DNA of 64,000 bases, from assembly GCF_012184425.1 (NCBI RefSeq), contig NZ_VTOW01000003.1, forward strand, positions 620,001-684,000, written 5' to 3'. Below, in pieces: positions 1 through 8,314 of this stretch. Made by a program: the position numbers and the translations under genes. The notes beneath the pieces were generated by a model. It ran no database searches. It was not told the DNA's origin and saw nothing but the letters and a program-made list of their open reading frames with translations. How positions within the stretch are numbered: position 1 is the stretch's first letter; every line of letters starts with the position of its first letter. Origin of the DNA: Candidatus Manganitrophus noduliformans (GTDB taxonomy: Bacteria; Nitrospirota; Nitrospiria; SBBL01; Manganitrophaceae).

Positions 1-633
1 TTCGGGGAAGAGGTCGAAGTTGTCGGTGTGAACGCCGACCATTCCCCCTTCCGTCAGGCGCGAGGCGAGGAGCTGGTAGAACTCTTTCGTGTAGAGCATC
101 TTCGACGGGCCGTGCGGTTCGGTGAGATCGACGATGATGACATCATATCTATTTTTATCTTCCTGCAGATCTTTCAAGGCATCGACGCAGCGAAGGTCGA
201 GCCGCTTGTCGTCGAAGGCGCCGCGCGAGATCTCCGGAAGATATTCCTTCGATTTGTCGATGACGACCTGATCGATCTCCGCCATCACGATCCGCTCGAT
301 GCCGGGATGTTTCGCCGCCTCTTCGATTGCGCCGCCGTCCCCGCCGCCGATGATGTAAATGCTCTTGGGATTCTCGCAGGCGAGAAGCGGTCCTTGAACG
401 AGGTATTGATGGTAGCGCTCTTCGTCGAGGTAAGAGACCTGGATCTTGCCGTCGAGGAACATGATCCGGCCGAAGGTGTCGGTCTCATACACCTCGATCT
501 CCTGCAAGCCGGTGCTTCCTTTGTAGAGGACGCGCGACGGAACGTAGACATGGCCGAAATCGGAGGTGACGAATTCGGTTTGGCCTTGTTTGGATTTTGA
601 GATGCTCGGGGGAAGTGCGATCGGTTCGGTCAT
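1..633 (-). CDS. speE: Spermidine synthase-like aminopropyltransferase (3' end outside window)
   Basis: The start codon (complement of 631-633) is present; the C-terminus runs off the left edge, leaving 211 codons. The protein has the N-terminal beta domain and a Rossmann fold. A glycine-rich IIGGGDGGA loop lies near residue 95 and DLTEPHGP near residue 170, matching the co-substrate loop and the catalytic D-x-T-x-P-x-GP motif of polyamine aminopropyltransferases, which move the aminopropyl group of decarboxylated S-adenosylmethionine to putrescine. The usual YHEM segment reads YHQYLVQG, so substrate choice is uncertain. It starts 7 bp after the ilvD stop and is probably cotranscribed. Family call is firm; specificity is inferred. 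Confidence 0.85.
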   Translation of the reverse strand, partial: MTEPIALPPSISKSKQGQTEFVTSDFGHVYVPSRVLYKGSTGLQEIEVYETDTFGRIMFLDGKIQVSYLDEERYHQYLVQGPLLACENPKSIYIIGGGDGGAIEEAAKHPGIERIVMAEIDQVVIDKSKEYLPEISRGAFDDKRLDLRCVDALKDLQEDKNRYDVIIVDLTEPHGPSKMLYTKEFYQLLASRLTEGGMVGVHTDNFDLFPE

Positions 634-640
634 CTTTCCT

Positions 641-2314
641 CTAAGTGGTGATCGCCCCTTCCGCCGCCGACGAGACGTGGCGCGCATACTTCGCCATGAC
701 GCCGATCTTGTAGCGGGGCTTCGGTGCTTTCCAGTTTTTTAGGCGGATTTTGATCTCTTTTTGCGAAAGGGCGACGCTCAGCTCGCGCGCCTTGATGTCG
801 AAGGTAATGATGTCGCCGTTCTTCAGCGCGGCGATCGGTCCTCCGACCGCGGCCTCGGGGGCGACGTGCCCCGCCATCAGGCCGCGGGTCGCGCCGGAGA
901 AGCGCCCGTCGGTCAGCAGCGTGACCGAGTCGCCGAGCCCCGCCCCCATCAGGGCCGCCGTGACGCCGAGCATCTCCCGCATTCCCGGTCCCCCCTTCGG
1001 TCCCTCGTAGCGGATGACGACGACATCCCCCGCTTTGATCTTTCCTTTTTGGACGGCGGTGAAGGCGTCTTCTTCACAATCGAAAACGCGCGCCGGACCG
1101 CTGTGGAGCATCCGCTCGTGTCCGGCCACCTTCACGACGCAGCCCTCCGGAGCGAGATTTCCCTTGAGGATCACCAGCCCGCCGCTTTTTTTGATCGGAT
1201 CGGTCAGAGGCCGGATCACCATTTGGCCCGGCGTTTCCTGCGCCGACATCGCCTCCTCCCCGATCGTTTTTCCGCTCACCGTCTTCTGATTCCCGTGGAG
1301 CAGCTTTGCATCGAGGAGCCTTTTGGCGAGGAGACGGTTCCCGCCGGCGCGGTGCATGTCGGTGGCGACATATTTCCCCCCCGGCTTCAGATCGCAGAGC
1401 AGCGGGGTCTTGGAACTTAACTTGTCGAAGTCGTCGATGTCGAGCTTGATGCCCATCTCCCGCGCGATCGCGAGAAAATGGAGGACGGCGTTTGTGGAGC
1501 CGCCGCTCGCGGCGACCGAGACGATGGCGTTTTCGATCGATTTCCGGGTGATGATCCGGCTCGGCCGAATATCGTTCTTGAGGATTTCAACTATTTGGCG
1601 TCCGACTTCGAAGGCGACCTGGTCTTTCTCGGCATCTTCCGCCGGCACGCCGGCGGTTCCCATCAAGGAGACGCCGAGGACCTCCATCGCCAAGGCCATG
1701 GTGTTGGCGGTGAACTGCCCGCCGCAGGCGCCGGCCCCGGGACAGGCGTGCTCTTCCAGATCGGCCATCTGAAGTTCGGTCAGCTTCCCCTTCGCGAAGG
1801 CGCCGATCCCCTCGAAAACATCTTGAATCGTGACGTCGCGTCCTTCGAATCGTCCGGGGGCGATCGATCCGCCGTAGAGCATCACCGAGGGGAGATCCAA
1901 TCGCGCGAGCGCCATGACGGTGCCGGGAATCGTTTTGTCGCAGCCGGAGAGGGCGACGACGGCGTCGAAGAGGTAACCGCGGGCGCAGAGCTCGATCGAA
2001 TCGGCGATCACCTCCCGGCTGATCAGCGACGTTTTCATCGCTTCCGTTCCCATGCTGATTCCGTCGGAGATCGCGATGGTGTTGTATTCCATCGGCGTTC
2101 CGCCGGCGGCCCGAATCCCCTCTTTCACCTTCGCCGAAAGACGCCGGAGGTGAAAGTTGCACGGCATCGCTTCGATCCAGGTGTTGGCAACTCCGATAAT
2201 CGGCTTGCGCAGATCTTCGTCGGTAAAACCGATCGATTTGAAGTAAGACCGCGCCGCGGCCCGGTCGGGACCGTCGGTGAGGATGTGGCTTTTGTGTTTT
2301 AAATTGGAGGGCAT
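641..2314 (-). CDS. ilvD: Dihydroxy-acid dehydratase
   Basis: 557 residues, the normal length for IlvD/Edd-family dehydratases. It dehydrates 2,3-dihydroxy acids to 2-keto acids, a late step of valine, leucine and isoleucine synthesis in the cytoplasm. Cluster-binding cysteines are visible in [11 protein letters not shown] near residue 122 and in [18 protein letters not shown] near residue 195. The N-terminal [13 protein letters not shown] segment is also typical and carries the third Cys. IlvD rather than phosphogluconate dehydratase is supported by length and motif spacing. It lies upstream of the spermidine-synthase-like gene on the same strand. leuC and leuD of the same pathway lie at 53-55 kb. 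Confidence 0.95.
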   Translation of the reverse strand: MPSNLKHKSHILTDGPDRAAARSYFKSIGFTDEDLRKPIIGVANTWIEAMPCNFHLRRLSAKVKEGIRAAGGTPMEYNTIAISDGISMGTEAMKTSLISREVIADSIELCARGYLFDAVVALSGCDKTIPGTVMALARLDLPSVMLYGGSIAPGRFEGRDVTIQDVFEGIGAFAKGKLTELQMADLEEHACPGAGACGGQFTANTMALAMEVLGVSLMGTAGVPAEDAEKDQVAFEVGRQIVEILKNDIRPSRIITRKSIENAIVSVAASGGSTNAVLHFLAIAREMGIKLDIDDFDKLSSKTPLLCDLKPGGKYVATDMHRAGGNRLLAKRLLDAKLLHGNQKTVSGKTIGEEAMSAQETPGQMVIRPLTDPIKKSGGLVILKGNLAPEGCVVKVAGHERMLHSGPARVFDCEEDAFTAVQKGKIKAGDVVVIRYEGPKGGPGMREMLGVTAALMGAGLGDSVTLLTDGRFSGATRGLMAGHVAPEAAVGGPIAALKNGDIITFDIKARELSVALSQKEIKIRLKNWKAPKPRYKIGVMAKYARHVSSAAEGAITT

Positions 2315-2349
2315 GATCTGGAATCCTTCATTCTATGTTTCAAAGACGA

Positions 2350-2395
2350 GGGCGAACAGATCGGATTGCCTTACGCAAAACCGGCCTGTTCGCCC
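2350..2395. repeat. Inverted repeat between ilvD and the unknown gene
   Basis: Ten-base perfect arms, GGGCGAACAG at 2350-2359 and CTGTTCGCCC at 2386-2395, are separated by 26 bases. It sits just after the stop of the 2410-3108 gene on the minus strand. No T-run follows on the minus strand, so it is a weak terminator candidate; an mRNA-stabilising hairpin is equally possible. Confidence 0.4.
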
Positions 2396-2409
2396 TTGGA
2401 CAAATGAGG

Positions 2410-3108
2410 TTACGATGCAAAATGGGAAGCGCGATACTTCGCGATGTTGTCCCGGGAATTGGTGCAGCCGATTTCCACCTTCTCGCGAGCGGCGCCGATA
2501 AAGATGGTGCTCGAAAAATCGCTCTCGCCGTAGGGAGAAACCGAGTAATCGCCAAGGACATAGACCGGGACCTTCTTCTCGGAGAGAAGCGGGTAATAGG
2601 CTTCTTCGACCGCGAGGAACTCGAATCCCTCCGGACCGATCCCCCAAGGGGACATTTTCCGGATGTCGTTCGGCGACTGGTCTTTGTAGGCGGCGCCCAA
2701 TCCTTCTTCATAATCTTTCGGGAGGAGCTCTTTGATATAAAACCCTTTAGGGCGGGGCGCGGCGCCGTCGCGCATTTTGATCTTCGGCCGATAGAAGTCG
2801 AAGCGTAACGGATCGGGCGGCGACGGATAAAAGTCGACGAAACGGGATTTATCGAGGTGGTATTTTCCCGTGAGGTAAGTCGCGAAGATATGGCCCGTCA
2901 AAAAAGGGTCGGCTTGGCCTTGGCCGTTGTCGCCGAATCCGTAGAAAAGACGGCTCTTGCTCGTCAACCCCTTCAGTTTCGGTTCGATCGCCTTGAAGGC
3001 TTCGTCCGGGATGGCGTCCTTGGCGAACTGTTTCTTGATAAAATCATTGAGTTCCCGCCACTTTTCAAGCTGCTTTTCCGGGCTGGTATAAACACTTGTT
3101 ATGCTCAT
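2410..3108 (-). CDS. Protein of unknown function, 232 aa
   Basis: I do not recognise a family. The protein looks soluble: no signal peptide or membrane segment. It is rich in aromatic residues and prolines, with a helical N-terminus (residues 1-45) followed by segments such as YGFGDNGQGQADPF and PSPPDPLRFDFYRPK. The end, ESDFSSTIFIGAAREKVEIGCTNSRDNIAKYRASHF, looks like a small beta/alpha tail. The start is supported by GAGGCGA about 7 bases upstream. It lies upstream of ilvD, separated by about 95 bp containing a hairpin. Codon use matches the neighbours, so the gene is probably real. Confidence 0.75.
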   Translation of the reverse strand: MSITSVYTSPEKQLEKWRELNDFIKKQFAKDAIPDEAFKAIEPKLKGLTSKSRLFYGFGDNGQGQADPFLTGHIFATYLTGKYHLDKSRFVDFYPSPPDPLRFDFYRPKIKMRDGAAPRPKGFYIKELLPKDYEEGLGAAYKDQSPNDIRKMSPWGIGPEGFEFLAVEEAYYPLLSEKKVPVYVLGDYSVSPYGESDFSSTIFIGAAREKVEIGCTNSRDNIAKYRASHFAS

Positions 3109-3132
3109 CGAATCGCCTCACTCCCTGGGTGC

Positions 3133-3149
3133 CCCCTCTCAGAGAGGGG
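3133..3149. repeat. Short palindrome upstream of the unknown gene
   Basis: CCCCTCTC at 3133-3140, one base, then GAGAGGGG at 3142-3149. It lies about 25 bp before the start of the minus-strand gene at 3108. It could be an operator or a hairpin in the leader; nothing in the sequence decides. Confidence 0.35.
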
Positions 3150-3366
3150 AAGTTGGATTTACATGATGAAGAATCGCTAGATAATGTACGATTTATGTCC
3201 AAAAAGTCAAGATGAATTCAATGATTTGTGGGTGGATGACTCGGCGAAGCGGGAAAGACCGGGGGGCCTGATCCGTTGCCCCAGGGGCTTGATCGAGGTG
3301 GATTTCTCCTTTCGGTTTTGATACATTTCGGCGGGACGAATGGGGTTGACTCATTAGGAGAGAAGA

Positions 3367-3927
3367 ATGATCCGGTGCAGTTGGGCGGGAGATCTCCCGC
3401 TGATGATCGAATATCACGACAAGGAATGGGGCATGCCGCTGCACGATGACCGCCGGCTCTTTGAATTTTTGATCCTGGAGGGAGCGCAGGCCGGATTGAG
3501 CTGGCGGACGATTTTGGAGAAACGGGAGAATTACCGGAAGGCATTCGATGGTTTCGATCCGGCGAAGGTGGCCCGGTACACCGACGCGAAGATCAGGCGT
3601 CTGCTGGACGATCCGGGAATCGTTCGAAATCGTCTGAAGGTCAACGCCGCCGTCCTCAACGCGCAGAAGTGTCTCGAGGTGCAAAGAGAGTTTGGATCGC
3701 TCGATCGCTACCTTTGGCGGTTTGTCGACGGCCGCCCGATTCGAAATTCCTTTAAGACCTTCAAGGAGGTCCCTTGCCGGTCGGATGTCTCCGATCGGAT
3801 GAGCCGCGATCTTGCGAAGCGGGGCTTCAAGTTTGTCGGCACGAAGATCTGTTATTCCTTGATGCAGGCGGTCGGGATGGTGAACGATCACACGACCGAC
3901 TGCTTTCGATATCAATCGGGTGAGTGA
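3367..3927 (+). CDS. tag: DNA-3-methyladenine glycosylase I
   Basis: 186 residues, the same size as E. coli Tag. It removes 3-methyladenine from alkylated DNA to start base-excision repair. The zinc ligands known in Tag are all visible: Cys4 and His17 at the N-terminus (MIRCSWAG...EYHDKEWG) and the C-terminal H-x3-C in NDHTTDC near residues 175-179. The central EGAQAGLSWRTIL helix and the KFVGTKICYSLMQAVG segment are family hallmarks. AGGAGAG sits 6 bases before the ATG. The FMN reductase gene follows on the same strand after about 60 bp. Confidence 0.95.
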   Translation: MIRCSWAGDLPLMIEYHDKEWGMPLHDDRRLFEFLILEGAQAGLSWRTILEKRENYRKAFDGFDPAKVARYTDAKIRRLLDDPGIVRNRLKVNAAVLNAQKCLEVQREFGSLDRYLWRFVDGRPIRNSFKTFKEVPCRSDVSDRMSRDLAKRGFKFVGTKICYSLMQAVGMVNDHTTDCFRYQSGE

Positions 3928-3986
3928 TTGCGACGATTGGAGCAATCGCGTATCATGAATCCGGAAACAGATTCGTTGAGGACTGA

Positions 3987-4544
3987 ATGAAGTTTCTGAT
4001 GTTTGCCGCCTCTCTTCGAAAAGAGTCAATGAACCGAAAATTGATCGGCCTGGCGGCCGGGATCGTCCGAGGGTCGGGCCATGTTGTCGATCTGGCCGAT
4101 TTTCATGAGTTCGATATGCCGCTCTACAACGGCGATCTTCAAGCCCAATCGGGGCTGCCTCCCGGCGCGTTGGAAATGGTCCGGCGGATTGAGGGAGCGG
4201 ATGGGTTGATCATTGCCTCGCCTGAATATAATTACTCTCTCCCCGGCACATTGAAGAACGCAATCGATTGGGTCTCGCGCGCCAAGCCGATGCCGCTTCG
4301 CGGGAAGAGCGGCCTTCTTTTGTCCGCCGCCACCTCCGTTGTCGGCGGGATTCGAGGCCTCTGGCAACTCCGGATTCCGTTGGAAGGTTTGGGAGTCTTT
4401 CTCTACCCGGATATGTTTGCGCTGGCGGCGGCCGACAAGGCGTTCGCGGAAGATGGGACGTTGAAAGATCCGACCCTCTCCTCTCGGCTTCAGACGATCA
4501 TGGCCGGTTATCTTAAGGCGGCTGAAGCACTCGCCGAACGTTAG
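3987..4544 (+). CDS. NADPH-dependent FMN reductase family protein
   Basis: 185 residues with a flavodoxin-like fold. The N-terminal beta strand and FMN-phosphate loop appear as FAASLRKESMNRKL. The SPEYNYSLPGTLKNAIDWVSR segment (residues 72-92) is the signature of the ChrR/SsuE/ArsH-type NAD(P)H:quinone or FMN reductases. These enzymes reduce FMN, quinones or metal ions such as chromate; the natural substrate cannot be told. The start has GAGGA a few bases upstream. Tail-to-tail with the minus-strand gene ending at 4554. Confidence 0.88.
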   Translation: MKFLMFAASLRKESMNRKLIGLAAGIVRGSGHVVDLADFHEFDMPLYNGDLQAQSGLPPGALEMVRRIEGADGLIIASPEYNYSLPGTLKNAIDWVSRAKPMPLRGKSGLLLSAATSVVGGIRGLWQLRIPLEGLGVFLYPDMFALAAADKAFAEDGTLKDPTLSSRLQTIMAGYLKAAEALAER

Positions 4545-4553
4545 CCGCCTGGA

Positions 4554-5561
4554 CTACCCGTCGATAATCTTTTTCCTTAGGATGATGATTTCCAGCGCCA
4601 TCGCCGTTTTCGCGACGAGGCTTTTGATGGCGGGGATGTGAGGGATCATCCGTCTGGAGAAAAAGTTGTCGCCGTAGATCACGCAAACGACATGGCCTTG
4701 GATCAACATCGGGATGACGACGACCTGTGGGGGAACCTGGATATCGAGGGCCTCGATCAGCTTCTCCATACCGGAGGCGATCATCGGTCCGTCATAGAAT
4801 GTTTTGTTCTTGATCACCTGCTTGAAGAGCGGGAGATCGTCGGTGGGGAGGCTCAGGTCGTGACCTTCTTCTTCCGGGATGCTCATCCAAAGGTTCAGTT
4901 TTCCTTTCTTCACGGAGAAGCAGTAAACCCGCTCCAGGAAGAAGGAGAGATAGCGGATGAGCGACCGGATGACCTCGTCTTGATCTTGAATCAGGAGAAG
5001 ATCTTTCTTGGCCAATTCCATGTAGAGCTCGATTTTCGACGGATCGACATCTTCGTTGCTTCGATCGACCCGGCTTCCATTTTTGGATTGGTCCTGCTCT
5101 CGGTGCAAGATGGAGAGAAACCGCATCTTGGCGTCGGCCTGGTAATACTTTTTCAGAAAATATTGAATTCGAATTTCGGAAGCGACATGAAACTGGAGCT
5201 CATACGGCTGGAAGATCGGGAGTGTGGCGATCTCGGGGGTATTGGTCGGATCGGCCACGGCGATCCGTAGGATATTCCCCTGCCGCCCGAACGGGATCAT
5301 CTCGTATTGAATCGCAAGCCCCTTGGGGACAAGCTGGATCACCTCTTTCGGAATTTGGGCGAGGACGACCTGAGGAACGATCGGAATTTGGAACTTCTCG
5401 CTCAGGAAGTGGGTCAGCTCTTCTTCGGTCAGATATCCCAACTCGATCAGGTTCGTCCCGAGGCGACCCCCTTCCGTGACCTGCCGCTCCAGCACTTTTT
5501 CTAGCTGGTCTTCCGTGATCTTCTTGGCTGCAATCAGGTGTTCGCCCAGGAACCGGCTCAT
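4554..5561 (-). CDS. MshEN (GspE N-terminal) domain protein lacking the ATPase
   Basis: 335 residues. Residues 1-140 match the N-terminal domain of type II secretion/type IV pilus ATPases: a helical first half (LGEHLIAAKKITEDQLEKVL) and a second half with LVPKGLAIQYEMIPFGR and LRIAVADPTNTPEI. Some members of this family bind c-di-GMP. The ATPase that normally follows is absent; after a charged linker (about 150-180) comes a domain ending in VVVIPMLIQGHVVCVIYGDNF, which resembles a GAF-like or PilZ-associated sensor module (inference). Probably a regulatory rather than motor protein. A consensus promoter lies just upstream. Confidence 0.75.
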   Translation of the reverse strand: MSRFLGEHLIAAKKITEDQLEKVLERQVTEGGRLGTNLIELGYLTEEELTHFLSEKFQIPIVPQVVLAQIPKEVIQLVPKGLAIQYEMIPFGRQGNILRIAVADPTNTPEIATLPIFQPYELQFHVASEIRIQYFLKKYYQADAKMRFLSILHREQDQSKNGSRVDRSNEDVDPSKIELYMELAKKDLLLIQDQDEVIRSLIRYLSFFLERVYCFSVKKGKLNLWMSIPEEEGHDLSLPTDDLPLFKQVIKNKTFYDGPMIASGMEKLIEALDIQVPPQVVVIPMLIQGHVVCVIYGDNFFSRRMIPHIPAIKSLVAKTAMALEIIILRKKIIDG

Positions 5562-5597
5562 GGCGCCTTCTTTCGCTTAACTTTGTGTTTTTCTGAA

Positions 5598-5625
5598 AAT
5601 TTATCACAAAGTGGGATCTTGTCAA
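5598..5625 (-). promoter_or_regulatory. Predicted sigma-70 promoter of the MshEN-domain gene
   Basis: On the minus strand a perfect TTGACA (complement of 5620-5625), 16 bp spacer and TAAATT (complement of 5598-5603). It lies about 40 bp before the start at 5561, in an AT-rich stretch. Confidence 0.55.
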
Positions 5626-5702
5626 ATAAAGGAGGGATCGCGCTTCTTCAAAGGACAACCTATCGGCGGCATTTTCTTAATGCGGAGCAATTGCGGGTGA
5701 CT

Positions 5703-5745
5703 AAATGAGATCCTTCGCCGCCGCTCAGGATGACGGAGCGGGACA
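5703..5745. repeat. Copy of a dispersed intergenic repeat (REP-like)
   Basis: The stretch with GAGATCCTTCGCCGCCGCTC and then AGGATGACGGAG resembles the short 'CATCCTGAGC...GAAGGATCTC' repeat scattered through many bacterial genomes. It lies between two minus-strand genes and has no coding potential. Identification is by memory of the repeat's form, not by a search. Confidence 0.4.
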
Positions 5746-5790
5746 CTCTGGATAGGTCTATTGGAAGAGAGATTCGGCTGAAAGGAGAGG

Positions 5791-6510
5791 TTAATAAAAC
5801 TTTTCGTAGTGGACCGATTTCCGCGGCATCCCTTTTTCGATGAGAAGGGTCCTGACCTCTTTGATCATCTCCCCGTTTCCGCAGAGATAGGCTTCTAGAT
5901 TCTCTACGGTTTGAATCAGGCCGGGAAGAAGCGTCGTCACCCGTCCCCTCAATCCGGTCCAGGCGTCGGTCGGCCGGGACAAGGTGACGCAATATTTGAA
6001 GAAGGGGTACTCCTTTGCAAGGGAGGTAAACGCTTCCTGGTAATAAAGGTCGATCTCGCTTCGGAGTCCCCAGTAGAGGGTCATCGGGCGGCGGCTTCCG
6101 CTCCGAAGAAGGTGAACGATCATCGATTTGATCGGCGCGATCCCCGTGCCGGTCGCCACAAAAAGAAGCGAAGTGGCCGCTTCTTTTACGGTGAAATAAC
6201 CGAGCGGATAGAGGAACTTCAACTTGTCCCCCATCTGAAGCGAGTGGATCTGTGTCGATCCCGGTCCCCCCTTCACCAGGTTGACGCAAAGCGTGATGAT
6301 CTCCTTCTCCTCCGGAGAAGAGGCAATCGAGTAGGGCCGATTGTTTTGTCGGGGGTGTCCGTCTTTCATCTCGGTGACCTCGATCGAGATGTATTGCCCG
6401 GCGGTGAATTCAAGCTGCGGGGGATCGATCATTCTCAAGCTGATCTCTTTGACGTCATGCGTCAAGACCCGGATGTCGATCACTTCCGCGCTGCATTTGA
6501 CAGGTTGCAT
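5791..6510 (-). CDS. FAD/NAD-binding oxidoreductase (ferredoxin-NADP reductase family)
   Basis: 239 residues. An N-terminal FAD-binding barrel contains the RPYSIAS motif near residue 58. The C-terminal NAD(P) domain contains GTGIAPIKSM near residue 120 and YLCGNGEMIKEV near residue 210. No iron-sulfur domain is present, so it is a stand-alone flavoprotein reductase that likely passes electrons between NAD(P)H and a separate ferredoxin or oxygenase/heme partner. The start has AAGGAG 5 bases upstream and follows the PilZ stop by 17 bp, indicating one operon. The physiological partner is unknown. Confidence 0.88.
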   Translation of the reverse strand: MQPVKCSAEVIDIRVLTHDVKEISLRMIDPPQLEFTAGQYISIEVTEMKDGHPRQNNRPYSIASSPEEKEIITLCVNLVKGGPGSTQIHSLQMGDKLKFLYPLGYFTVKEAATSLLFVATGTGIAPIKSMIVHLLRSGSRRPMTLYWGLRSEIDLYYQEAFTSLAKEYPFFKYCVTLSRPTDAWTGLRGRVTTLLPGLIQTVENLEAYLCGNGEMIKEVRTLLIEKGMPRKSVHYEKFY

Positions 6511-6527
6511 GTATACTCCTTAGGGAA

Positions 6528-6869
6528 CTATTTATAATACGATTCCGCCTGCTCGATGCAGCGGGTGAGGTTCGGATGTGTCCCCGCGGTCAGGATGTTG
6601 GAGAATTCGACCCCGGAAACAAAGGCGTTCTTGAAGGAGGCGCTCCATTTTACTTTGCCTTGAACGACTTCCGTCTCTTCCTGTCCTTCGAGCAAGAAAT
6701 GAAGCGTGATTTTTACAGAGGTATCTTTTTTAATCTCCTTACTCGTATACATTTCCAGTCCGCCCCGGCTGATGCCGCCGACATAGGCTTGATCGAAATC
6801 GCCGTCCAGCAGCACCACCTCCGCGATCGATTTAATCGTCACCCGGATGTGTTTTCGCTTCTCAATCAT
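6528..6869 (-). CDS. PilZ domain protein (c-di-GMP receptor)
   Basis: 113 residues forming a single PilZ domain. The RKHIR motif at residues 4-8 (RxxxR) and SRGGLEMY near residue 34 (D/N-x-S-x-x-G type) are the c-di-GMP binding elements, although the usual Asp/Asn before the Ser is replaced (GGISRGG). It probably changes conformation on c-di-GMP binding and acts on a partner. It lies between the Ppx/GppA gene and the ferredoxin-reductase-like gene on one strand. Confidence 0.88.
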   Translation of the reverse strand: MIEKRKHIRVTIKSIAEVVLLDGDFDQAYVGGISRGGLEMYTSKEIKKDTSVKITLHFLLEGQEETEVVQGKVKWSASFKNAFVSGVEFSNILTAGTHPNLTRCIEQAESYYK

Positions 6870-6946
6870 TTTCGTCCGCTTTCCCTTCGGTTAACCGGAA
6901 TGGCCGGTGGATGAACTCCAGATAGATCGTTCGAATCGGTCGATTT

Positions 6947-7885
6947 CTAAGACGATGTCTCTTCATATTCTTTCTGATATAAATGAATCAGCACCCCTTC
7001 CCTCAAGCCGTAATCACTCACATAGACCGGATCGTATCCGAAAAGTTCCATCACGGCGAGCAAGATCAAGCTCCCGGTGAGGATGATGTCCTCCCTCCCC
7101 TTCTCCAGCCCCAGCGTTTTCCGCCTCTGTTCGAGCGGCATCAGGGAGAGTTCCTTATAGATCCGCTCGATGGCGGCGCGCGAGAGGGGATAGCGGTTCA
7201 CCTTTTGTGGATCGTATGCGGTCATCTTTTGGTCGATCGCGGCGAGGGTGGTAATGCTCCCCGCCGTTCCAACCAAGAGTCCCTTCGGAGGAAAGTGATA
7301 ACCGATCGGTTTGATCACCTTATCGACCGCCAGCCGCAAACTTTTGAGTTCCTCCGGCGTCGGAGGATCCGACTTCAAATACTTCTCGGTCAGATGAACG
7401 ACCCCCAACTCGGTGCTGAGGAGAAAGTTGGGCGCGTCTCCTTCGGCGCCGATGAATTCCGTGCTTCCTCCCCCGATATCGATAACGAGCATCGGCTCGG
7501 TCTGGTTTTTTATCACAAGATTCACCCCCAGGAAGGTGCAGAGGGCTTCTTCCTCTCCTGAGATGACCTGTACATCGAATCCGGTTTGCCGTTTCACTTC
7601 ATTTAAAAAGAGATCACGATTTTCCGCTTCCCGAACCGCGCTGGTGCCGACCACAATTAGATGGTTCACCGAATATTTCTTGAGGATCTCCTTAAATTGC
7701 TTCAACGCCGCGACCGATCGCTCGATCGCGGCGGGGAGGAAGGCCTTTTTTGTAGAAAAGCCCTCTCCCAGCCGGGTGATTTCCTTCGCGGAGCAAATTT
7801 CACGGAGCGATTGTGTATTCTCCATTTCCGCCACAAGAAGACGAAGGGTGTTCGTGCCGATGTCGATTCCCGCAATGACAGCCAT
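6947..7885 (-). CDS. ppx: Exopolyphosphatase / pppGpp phosphatase family
   Basis: 312 residues, the short two-domain actin-fold form of Ppx/GppA. Phosphate loops are visible as GIDIGTNTLRLL at the N-terminus and VIDIGGGSTEFIG near residue 142; the GEEEA catalytic segment (ISGEEEALCTFLG) lies near residue 118. It hydrolyses terminal phosphates of polyphosphate and/or pppGpp; which one cannot be read from the sequence. The C-terminal HD-like domain of E. coli Ppx is absent. It lies in a run with recG, a small coiled-coil protein and PilZ. Confidence 0.9.
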   Translation of the reverse strand: MAVIAGIDIGTNTLRLLVAEMENTQSLREICSAKEITRLGEGFSTKKAFLPAAIERSVAALKQFKEILKKYSVNHLIVVGTSAVREAENRDLFLNEVKRQTGFDVQVISGEEEALCTFLGVNLVIKNQTEPMLVIDIGGGSTEFIGAEGDAPNFLLSTELGVVHLTEKYLKSDPPTPEELKSLRLAVDKVIKPIGYHFPPKGLLVGTAGSITTLAAIDQKMTAYDPQKVNRYPLSRAAIERIYKELSLMPLEQRRKTLGLEKGREDIILTGSLILLAVMELFGYDPVYVSDYGLREGVLIHLYQKEYEETSS

Positions 7886-7904
7886 TAATCTGCTCTCTCC
7901 TCAA

Positions 7905-8291
7905 TCAAGGCGATACTTTTTCATCGGGGTCGGATGGCTGGTCCATCTCTTTCATCTGGTCGAGGAGAATCTTTTGCTCTTCCAATAAGAGTCCGATGCG
8001 TCGAAATTCCCTCTTCCTCTCTTCCTCGGTCAGATTCCCCTTTCCGGACCAATGATCGTGGACCCTTTTACCCAGGGTTTGATGCGCTTCAAAGAGTTTC
8101 CGATTTGTTTTCTCCAGACGATAACGGATCCGGATGAGCTCCACCTCGGCGAAAGAGCGATCGACGGCGGAGGCGGAGCGGGTTTGGACCGCTTGCCAGC
8201 CCCGAATCATATCCTCTTTCCAATGTTTTGGGAAGAGCCCCCCCTCCGGTTTCCACCACTTTTTTAAGAAGATCTCCCACGAAAGGGCCAT
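7905..8291 (-). CDS. Small coiled-coil protein of unknown function
   Basis: 128 residues, no signal peptide or membrane segment. Residues 45-125 are strongly charged and helical (IRIRYRLEKTNRKLFEAHQTL, LLLEEQKILLDQMKEM), typical of a coiled coil. The N-terminus is tryptophan-rich (SWEIFLKKWWKPEGG). It begins 23 bp after the recG stop and precedes ppx, so it is likely in the same transcript. No family recognised. Confidence 0.7.
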   Translation of the reverse strand: MALSWEIFLKKWWKPEGGLFPKHWKEDMIRGWQAVQTRSASAVDRSFAEVELIRIRYRLEKTNRKLFEAHQTLGKRVHDHWSGKGNLTEEERKREFRRIGLLLEEQKILLDQMKEMDQPSDPDEKVSP

Positions 8292-8314
8292 TCCATCCTC
8301 ACTTCATTCGACCA

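Noticed and set aside
28-600. A 190-codon plus-strand frame at the left edge
   Set aside because: The minus strand reads as a spermidine-synthase-like gene with the GGGDGG and DLTEPHGP motifs.
761-2302. Several plus-strand frames over ilvD
   Set aside because: They are shadows of ilvD in GC-rich DNA and show no family resemblance.
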